This document shows, one piece after another, positions 57,970-64,000 of a DNA stretch of 64,000 nt (position 1 is its first letter; each line of letters opens with the position of its first letter). A model generated the notes under the pieces. It saw nothing but the letters and a program-made list of their open reading frames with translations. It did no database searches and was not told the origin of the DNA. The stretch is taken from assembly GCF_001945445.1 (NCBI RefSeq), contig NZ_MSXW01000061.1, positions 62,272 to 126,271 on the forward strand, written 5' to 3'. A program made the translations under genes and the position numbers. The stretch is from Pseudomonas sp. PA27(2017) (GTDB lineage Bacteria > Pseudomonadota > Gammaproteobacteria > Pseudomonadales > Pseudomonadaceae).

Positions 57970-60900
57970 ATGGCTGACGTTGAGCTGCGGCTGACGGCCG
58001 ACACTGATGGTGCCGAGAAGGGGATCTCCGGTTTTCGCAAGGAATACCAGGAACTGGTCAAGGTCATCCAGAAGCCGCTGAGCCAGATCGAGGCGCTGCA
58101 GAAGACCACCGAGTCGGCCAAGAAGGCGACCGCCGAATTCTTTGCGGCAAAGCGTCGTGTCGATGAGCTGAAAACCGCTATTGCCGCCGCAGGGCAGCCA
58201 GTGAAAGAGCTGGATCGGGATCTGGCCCGCGCCGAACGCACCCTGAATAGCGCAACCCGCGCCTTTGAACTGCAGAAGAACCGCGTGCGCGAGCAGCGCG
58301 CCGAACTGAAGGCGGCGGGTGTGGACTACCGCAACCTGGCCGCCGAGCAGCAGCGCCTGCAGGGCGCTTTGGCGGGTGCCATTGGCAAGGGCCAGGGTGA
58401 TGCAGCTATCAGCCGGGCCATGGATACCTTCGGCGTTACCAAGCTGCGCGAGCTACGTGCTCAGCTGGTCACCCTTCGTTCCGATTACGCCCGCCTGACC
58501 CAGGCTGGGCAGATGTCCGCCCAGGAACGCATCGCTGCCGAGATCCAGTATCAAGCGAGCCTGCGACGTACGCAGCAGCAGATCGCCGCGCTGGGGTCTG
58601 AGCAGGGTAGTGAGGGCGGTAGTGGGATTGCCGCCATCACGGCCCGAATCGCTGCTGTTGCCGCGGCGGCCTACACAGTGCAGCGGGTTGCAAGCTTCTA
58701 CTTCAACGCCGCGGATGCAGTGGGCGAGCTGGAAGACCGCATGCGCAATGCGCTTCCTACCCAGGAAGCATACGAGCGTTCTCAGGCTAGGCTTGAGGAT
58801 GCGTCGCGCCGTCTACGTGTTCCAATTGAACAGGTAAGTGAGCTATTCCTGGGTACGCTCAAGCCGTTGAACGATATGGGGTTCTCAACTGCCCAGGTCA
58901 CTGACGTGGTCGCAGCCCTTAACGCGGGTTTAGTTGCCAACAGCATCAAGGGGCAGCGTGCGGCCTCAGTCATTGATGCCATAAATAAAGGCATGCAGAC
59001 CGGCGTCATCCGTGGCGATGCTTTCAATGCTGTTCTGCTCAACTCAAGTGCCCTGACTGACGCTCTCACCAAGAGCCTTGGGGTCAGCCGTGCTGAGTTG
59101 ATCCGTATGGCAAATGCGGGCGAGCTCACAACGGAGAAGTTCGTTAATGCTATGTCCGAGCAATCGGCTGCATTGCTCGGAATGGCCGATGCAATGCGCG
59201 TTACTGGCGGTGACGCCGCTGGCACCTTCTCTCAGTCGATCGACAAGCTGATCGGATCTATCGACAAGATCACCGGCGCCTCGGCTGCGGCCACAAGTGG
59301 GCTGGATAAAATCTCCGATTCCATCAGTGATCTGGTGGACGGCAAGGGCCAAAAAGCGGTGGACTTGCTGAACAGTCTGGCGATTACGGCCGGAAAGCAG
59401 TTGGGCACCCTCATTCCTGGTTTCGGCGCAGGCGCCAATCTGGCGGATGCATACCAGCAGTACAGCGCTCAGGCTGCCGATGCGATCGAAGATGTTACCC
59501 AGGCTGAAGAGCTTGGGCGGACTGAAGCCGAGCGCATCGAGGAGCAGCGGCTGGCATCTATGCGCGCCTACGCCAGCCAGTTCACCACCGTGCAGGAAGT
59601 CCTGACCAACGCCTTCAAGACTGCCGTGAACGACCAAGTGGCCGCGCAGACACGTGCGAACTCGAGGCTGCGCAAGGCTCAGGACGAGCAACTGGCCACG
59701 CAAAAGCGCTACAAGGATGCGTACGAAAAGCTGCGCGTTGGTGCCACTGGCCCGGCCAGCTACGGCAATGCCACTGACCTGAAGGTGGCAGCGAACCGCG
59801 CGCTGGTAGCTGGTGACTTCCAGCGGGCGAAGAAGTACGCCCAGGAGTCACTGGACATGCTCATTGAGTTGGCGGACGCCGGCGAGAGCACCTGGGGTTT
59901 CGCTGGGCTGATCAAGGGGCTGGAAGCCATTGAGAACCAGGCTGACAGCGCCCTGGTGAAGAACGCCGAAGCGCTGCGCCAGAAAGAGATCGACAAGGTT
60001 CGCGACCTCAAGAAGGAATTAGAGGAGCTGAAGAACTTCAAGCTGTCCCCGACCGTGGACGACGCGGCGCTGGCCGAGGCGACTGCCAAGATGCAGCGCT
60101 GGGCACAGATGATCGGCAAGTCGTTCGTCATCGATCCGCGCAGCGGTTCGGTGAGCACGCCCGGTGCCGCCAGCACGCCTTCCACGCCACCGGCAGCCAC
60201 GCCCTCGGCACCACCGAAGGTCAGCGGTACCGTGGCGGCGGATGTGCAGCCGACCGGGATCAAGCAGGCCGCCGGCTCTGAAACCAGCCTGCCGCCTGTG
60301 AAGGCCCCGGTAGCGCCCTCGACCATCCGCCAGGACGGCCCCAACAGCTGGACCAACCTGCCTCCCGTGGAGGCGGACATCCTGCCGAAGGGCATCCGTA
60401 AGGTCGCCGAAAACAGCTTCACGAATTTGCCGGTGGTCGAGGTGGACGTGTTGCCTAAGGGTATCCGCAAGGATGGGGCGAACAGCTTCACCAACCTGCC
60501 GGCCGTTGAGGCTGAGGTGGTGGTGAAGAAGGTGAGCGTGCCAGAGGATGGGCCGCCGGTGGTGCCGGCACTGCTGCGGCCCATCGCCGTGGCGCCGGAC
60601 GTGCCGCCGGTGGCGGTCGAGAGCAAGCTGAGCGAGGAGTCCACGAACGGGGTGCTGCAGCAGTTCAGCGCGCTGATCGAGCAGCTGAAGGGCTTGGGCA
60701 ACGTGCCGATCAACCTTTCGGTTGGCCCGAGCATGGTGCCGTCCGGCCCGCTGCCTGGTTACGCCACCGGCGGCATCATCCGCGGCCCCGGTACCGGCAC
60801 AAGCGACAGTATCGTGGCCAGGCTCTCGAACGGTGAGGGCGTGCTGAACGCCCGGGCCGTGCGGCACTTCGGCCCGGACTTCGTGCACCAGCTGAACCGG

Positions 60901-61134
60901 CTGCAGATGCCGGCGTTCGCCGAGGGCGGCGTGTTCCGCGCACCGCCGATCAGCGCGCCGAGTATTCCGCAGCCGAGCCAGGCACTTCTTGATCGCGCTG
61001 CCGGCCCGGATTATCCGGATCTCGGCTCGGTCAATTTCAACCTGCCCGGCGGGGAGTCGGTGACCGCTTACATGCCGTCGAACGAGGCGAGGAGGTTGCA
61101 GCGTTTGGCAATGAAATTTGGCAAGTCCGATTAA
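57970..61134 (+). CDS. Tail tape measure protein
   Basis: 1054 residues. N-terminal coiled coil (residues ~10-200), tape measure domain around residues 230-440 (A-L-N-A-G-L-V-A-N-S-I-K-G), hydrophobic patches, then a Pro-rich repeat region at residues ~755-855 and a C-terminal domain with Y-A-T-G-G-I-I-R-G-P-G-T-G-T-S-D-S-I. The length suggests a tail of about 150 nm by the usual ~1.5 Å per residue. Confidence 0.93.
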   Translation: MADVELRLTADTDGAEKGISGFRKEYQELVKVIQKPLSQIEALQKTTESAKKATAEFFAAKRRVDELKTAIAAAGQPVKELDRDLARAERTLNSATRAFELQKNRVREQRAELKAAGVDYRNLAAEQQRLQGALAGAIGKGQGDAAISRAMDTFGVTKLRELRAQLVTLRSDYARLTQAGQMSAQERIAAEIQYQASLRRTQQQIAALGSEQGSEGGSGIAAITARIAAVAAAAYTVQRVASFYFNAADAVGELEDRMRNALPTQEAYERSQARLEDASRRLRVPIEQVSELFLGTLKPLNDMGFSTAQVTDVVAALNAGLVANSIKGQRAASVIDAINKGMQTGVIRGDAFNAVLLNSSALTDALTKSLGVSRAELIRMANAGELTTEKFVNAMSEQSAALLGMADAMRVTGGDAAGTFSQSIDKLIGSIDKITGASAAATSGLDKISDSISDLVDGKGQKAVDLLNSLAITAGKQLGTLIPGFGAGANLADAYQQYSAQAADAIEDVTQAEELGRTEAERIEEQRLASMRAYASQFTTVQEVLTNAFKTAVNDQVAAQTRANSRLRKAQDEQLATQKRYKDAYEKLRVGATGPASYGNATDLKVAANRALVAGDFQRAKKYAQESLDMLIELADAGESTWGFAGLIKGLEAIENQADSALVKNAEALRQKEIDKVRDLKKELEELKNFKLSPTVDDAALAEATAKMQRWAQMIGKSFVIDPRSGSVSTPGAASTPSTPPAATPSAPPKVSGTVAADVQPTGIKQAAGSETSLPPVKAPVAPSTIRQDGPNSWTNLPPVEADILPKGIRKVAENSFTNLPVVEVDVLPKGIRKDGANSFTNLPAVEAEVVVKKVSVPEDGPPVVPALLRPIAVAPDVPPVAVESKLSEESTNGVLQQFSALIEQLKGLGNVPINLSVGPSMVPSGPLPGYATGGIIRGPGTGTSDSIVARLSNGEGVLNARAVRHFGPDFVHQLNRLQMPAFAEGGVFRAPPISAPSIPQPSQALLDRAAGPDYPDLGSVNFNLPGGESVTAYMPSNEARRLQRLAMKFGKSD

Positions 61135-61190
61135 GCGAGTTGATGGCTATCTGCTATGTTTTGAAGTCCGACCATTTAAGGAGCTTTGCT

Positions 61191-61622
61191 ATGGATGATG
61201 TTGCCGATGAAAAACGCAAGCCTCTAGGCGCGTTAGATGACAGGGATTGGATGCTGCAGACCCTCGTTGAGTGGGCCAATAACGGGATGAACCTGCCTAT
61301 CACGGTGACTGTAGGCGCGGGATTCATCACTGGAACGCTTGTGTCTGGAAAGGAATACATCGAATACGTCGAGAAGGTTTACTTCCCGACTTCTGCCGGT
61401 GAAACCAACGATACTCTGGCTCAGCTCTTCAACTACTGGAAACGCCCCTATGAGCCCGGTTATGAAGATGATAATGACCTGGGTCGTTTCTACATTCATC
61501 TGAAGGACGCAAAGCTTTTCAACAACGGAGCGTTTGTACCGAACAACGGTACTTACTGGCGCGGGCGTATCAGTTCGATTGATGGTTTTTCGCTGGGTGA
61601 GTTGGCGAAGGCCGAGGATTAA
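61191..61622 (+). CDS. GvpU-like protein of unknown function in the tail operon (moron candidate)
   Basis: 143 residues from ATG 61191, which follows AAGGAG. The stretch L-Q-T-L-V-E-W-A-N-N-G-M-N-L-P-I-T-V-T, then G-T-L-V-S-G-K-E-Y-I-E, resembles the gas-vesicle accessory GvpU family, but no other gas vesicle gene is near. AT-richer than neighbours and with its own terminator. Not a standard tail gene. Confidence 0.6.
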   Translation: MDDVADEKRKPLGALDDRDWMLQTLVEWANNGMNLPITVTVGAGFITGTLVSGKEYIEYVEKVYFPTSAGETNDTLAQLFNYWKRPYEPGYEDDNDLGRFYIHLKDAKLFNNGAFVPNNGTYWRGRISSIDGFSLGELAKAED

Positions 61623-61647
61623 TAGCACTGCGTACTCAGCTAACCAG

Positions 61648-61671
61648 CCCGCCACCCGGCGGGCTTCTTAT
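61648..61671 (+). terminator. Intrinsic terminator after the GvpU-like gene
   Basis: GCCCGCC-ACCC-GGCGGGC followed by TTCTTATTT. Confidence 0.8.
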
Positions 61672-61687
61672 TTCTGGAGCCTTACCC

Positions 61688-62215
61688 ATGGCATTGCCAC
61701 CCCTCATGCTCGGCGGCGTGCCGATCGTGTTGCACGCCGGTGCGCCTGAAGAAAGCATCGAGCCTATCGGCGGCAACAGCCTGCTGCGCATGAGCGGCGG
61801 GGCGGCGGTGAAGCAACAGCACTGGAGCCGGTCTGCCGGCAGCATCAACGGCGCCGGCTGGATGCCGCCCGGTCTGGAAGGGCTGGAATACACCGGCCCG
61901 CTGGAGCTGCGCAGCACCAAGGTGCAGAACCAGGCGGGCGCTGGCCCAACCTTCAACCTCGCCGGCACGCCTCGCCCGGACTACGCCCCGTGGGGCATGG
62001 CCTTGGTGGGGCGCGATTGGGTGGATGTGCCGAGCAGCTACGAGCCTGGCGAAGACGGCGGCCCGGGCGTTCTGACCATCCCGCCAGTGCCTGGCGCCAC
62101 GTTGTACATGGCAAGCTGGCTGCCGGTGTTCTCGGTGTTCGCCAACAAGCCAGGCGGCTCGCAGAGTGCGGCAACCGCCAACCACAGCTGGTCCATCACC
62201 TGGGAAGAGGCCTGA
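61688..62215 (+). CDS. Phage tail-region protein
   Basis: 175 residues, not named. Begins L-P-P-L-M-L-G-G-V-P-I-V-L-H and is beta-rich. Position after the tape measure suggests a distal tail part. CTGGAG ribosome site. Confidence 0.65.
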   Translation: MALPPLMLGGVPIVLHAGAPEESIEPIGGNSLLRMSGGAAVKQQHWSRSAGSINGAGWMPPGLEGLEYTGPLELRSTKVQNQAGAGPTFNLAGTPRPDYAPWGMALVGRDWVDVPSSYEPGEDGGPGVLTIPPVPGATLYMASWLPVFSVFANKPGGSQSAATANHSWSITWEEA

Positions 62216-62216
62216 C

Positions 62217-63926
62217 ATGATCAACGGATCCCCGCTCAACAGCGGCCCGCTGAACACGCTCCGGGCCGGTGCGGCGCCGCAGCCTGAGCCCGAGTATCGC
62301 GTGCACGGCACCTCTTACGTGTGGCGTGTGCGGCTGCTGGTCGGCGGGGTGGACATGACGGCGATTCTCACCGGGCAGCTGGACGTCGACCGGGAAGAGG
62401 GCGCCGCCGCGGTGGCGGGCTTCAGCCTGTACCTGGCGCCCGGGCAACCAGTGGTGCCCACGCAGTGGATCGGCAAGGCCGTGACGCTCGACTACATCAG
62501 CCGTGACCGCTATGGCGTGGTGACCGAAGCCCGCCTGTACACCGGCCTGCTCGAGCTGCCCACCTGGGACGCCACCACCCGCGTTCTGGGCTGCGAGTGC
62601 AGCGACCAGCTGCAGCAGCGCATCGAGGGCCTGACGCTTGAACAGATCGACACGCTGTGCGGCGGCACCTGGTCGGCGGACGTGTTCGAGCCGGTCGATG
62701 GCCGCAGCCACTGGGACTACGCCGTCGAGCGCATGAGCACCCGCCCGGCCAGCCTGGATGCCGACACCTACGGCAACCTGCGCACCACCAGCTGGTACGC
62801 CGCGGCCACGCCACATTTCGTGTTCGGCTCAGGCCAGACCCTGGACGGCAGTGTGCAGATCGAGCTGCAGGCCCATGGCGGCACCACGAACTATGTCGAG
62901 ATCACGCTCGACTACCGGTACAGCCGGTTGTGGCAGCTCAACCAGCGATTCGGCTGGACGCACACAGGCACAGGCGGATTTACAGGCCTTCAGGGTTTCT
63001 GCATGTGGCGCCGCGACTCTACCGAGTTGCCGACGACTGAAATGGTCGAAGCTGCCGTAACCGGTGCTGGTCTACAGATGATCGGTGCGGTGGGTGGCTA
63101 CAAGCTACCGCTTGGCATGCCTAACCCTTGCGGTGACGGAATCCCTTGGGTCAACACATTCGACAACTTGTGGCTCAGCGCGAGCGCGGTCGGTGCGCGT
63201 CGCTGGGTGCAAACCGTTACCGAGCAGTACAAGCTTGCGCTGTTCACGCCTCTGGGCGCGGAAGAAGCCACCCGCGTAATCAACCGGGAATCCACCAGTT
63301 TCGAGGTGGAGAGCGAGCGGGCCGATGATTGGGAGCAGGGCAAGGCTTTGGGCGAAAGCCGTAGTGAAGACCTGATCGATGACTCACGCCGTGGTCTCGC
63401 GCTGGAGTGTTTGCTTCAGCGCGGAAGTACGTCGCTTGTGAGCGCGCACCGAGGCACGTCGCTGAGCTGGCAGGTACCCACCGATATGGCTCTGAGTATC
63501 GACCTGGTGCACACCCTCGAGCTTGGCGATCGGGCTCAGGGAAAAGGCAAGTGCCGGCGTATTCAGCATGTGCTCGACCTTGGGGAAGGCACGGCTATCA
63601 CCACGCTTGATGTCGCACTTATGCAGGGCGGCGGAGAAAGCGATCCGTTGTCGGTACCTGGGTCGCCAGATACGACACTTCCTCCGGTGCCGGGGAACGC
63701 CCCAGGGCTCGGCACGCACATCGGCGGGCGCGTGGATTCACCACCGTTCGACGAAACATGGCTGGGCTTCACTGGCAATTACTCCGTGACGACGAGTGAT
63801 GAAACCTACCCGCGCAACTTTCGCGCGAAAACCCACGACATCCTCGCCGAGTACCGCGACGAACGCACGGCAACCGCTGAGCGCTCGTACCGAGTGGGCA
63901 TCCCGGACGATCTTCTGGAGCTGTAA
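62217..63926 (+). CDS. Phage tail protein (baseplate/tip region)
   Basis: 569 residues from ATG 62217, one base after the previous stop. The N-terminal ~270 residues look like a baseplate hub-type fold (V-D-M-T-A-I-L-T-G-Q-L-D-V-D-R-E-E-G). The C-terminal third is linker-like and ends in a beta segment. Likely part of the tail tip; exact role unknown. Confidence 0.72.
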   Translation: MINGSPLNSGPLNTLRAGAAPQPEPEYRVHGTSYVWRVRLLVGGVDMTAILTGQLDVDREEGAAAVAGFSLYLAPGQPVVPTQWIGKAVTLDYISRDRYGVVTEARLYTGLLELPTWDATTRVLGCECSDQLQQRIEGLTLEQIDTLCGGTWSADVFEPVDGRSHWDYAVERMSTRPASLDADTYGNLRTTSWYAAATPHFVFGSGQTLDGSVQIELQAHGGTTNYVEITLDYRYSRLWQLNQRFGWTHTGTGGFTGLQGFCMWRRDSTELPTTEMVEAAVTGAGLQMIGAVGGYKLPLGMPNPCGDGIPWVNTFDNLWLSASAVGARRWVQTVTEQYKLALFTPLGAEEATRVINRESTSFEVESERADDWEQGKALGESRSEDLIDDSRRGLALECLLQRGSTSLVSAHRGTSLSWQVPTDMALSIDLVHTLELGDRAQGKGKCRRIQHVLDLGEGTAITTLDVALMQGGGESDPLSVPGSPDTTLPPVPGNAPGLGTHIGGRVDSPPFDETWLGFTGNYSVTTSDETYPRNFRAKTHDILAEYRDERTATAERSYRVGIPDDLLEL

Positions 63927-63928
63927 GC

Positions 63929-64000
63929 ATGTCACCTGGAGAACGCGAGCGCCGCGCAATCGGGAAAAAGAACGAAGCTGCTCGGCGGAATATCGGCACG
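63929..64000 (+). CDS. Start of a further tail-operon gene, cut by the window edge
   Basis: ATG 63929 follows the previous stop by 2 bp with CTGGAGCTG ahead. The 24 visible codons are very basic (S-P-G-E-R-E-R-R-A-I-G-K-K-N). No function can be given. Confidence 0.45.
   Translation, partial: MSPGERERRAIGKKNEAARRNIGT

Noticed and set aside
61191..61622. Gas vesicle gene cluster
   Set aside because: Only one GvpU-like gene is present; there is no GvpA, GvpN, GvpF or other vesicle gene.

Overview
The window is a piece of a Pseudomonas chromosome carrying the left end and most of a lambda-like siphophage prophage. The Pseudomonas call rests on the host gene order lptG-lptF / pepA-holC-hypothetical-valS, the high GC content and the gene family set. 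The split is near base 29528: host core and accessory genes lie to the left, and the prophage runs from there past the right edge, so its right end is not seen.

Host part (1-26927). First comes a glycerate utilisation cluster: the end of a CdaR/PucR-type regulator, a GntP-family permease and a glycerate 2-kinase. A glycine-zipper lipoprotein follows, then a six-gene Mrp/Pha cation/proton antiporter operon with A and B fused. Next are a GNAT acetyltransferase, a FAD-dependent dehydrogenase, a DUF998 membrane protein, a tandem universal stress protein, RlmF, a bacteriohemerythrin with an ANR-like site, an SLC13/RCK anion permease, a winged-helix protein and an SRPBCC protein. The block valS - hypothetical - holC - pepA faces away from lptF-lptG, and an RDD protein and a cold-shock protein close the region.

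Junction (26928-29703). This stretch has only one clear gene, an alpha/beta hydrolase. It also holds a MITE-like palindrome, a decayed copy of the integrase leader, a bidirectional terminator and a 20-bp sequence matching the 3' end of a tRNA, which I read as attL. The site appears to have been used at least twice.

Prophage left arm (29704-40901). After the integrase, nearly all genes run leftward as one long early operon: putative excisionase, a NinX-like/LysM fusion, a cytosine methyltransferase, HD and DHH phosphohydrolases, a membrane P-loop protein, a DUF2303 protein, and PrtN-like and antirepressor-like regulators. One membrane-protein gene (33663-34280) points the other way and looks like a moron. 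A lambda-style immunity region follows: five 15-bp operator copies lie in two clusters, one at a leftward promoter and one between cI and cro.

Prophage right arm (40990-64000). Rightward genes are cro, a CII-like regulator, two small zinc proteins, and a primase-polymerase/helicase followed at once by eleven copies of a 10-bp iteron (candidate replication origin). A possible late regulator is followed by four tandem 11-bp repeats and terminator hairpins. Then come two holin-like genes, a candidate cos site, and the head and tail genes in lambda order (Nu1, A, W, B, C with nested Nu3, D, E, FII, Z, U, V, G/GT, H). The tail chaperone carries a textbook -1 slippery heptamer. Two small non-structural genes with terminators interrupt the tail operon. 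No endolysin is visible inside the window.
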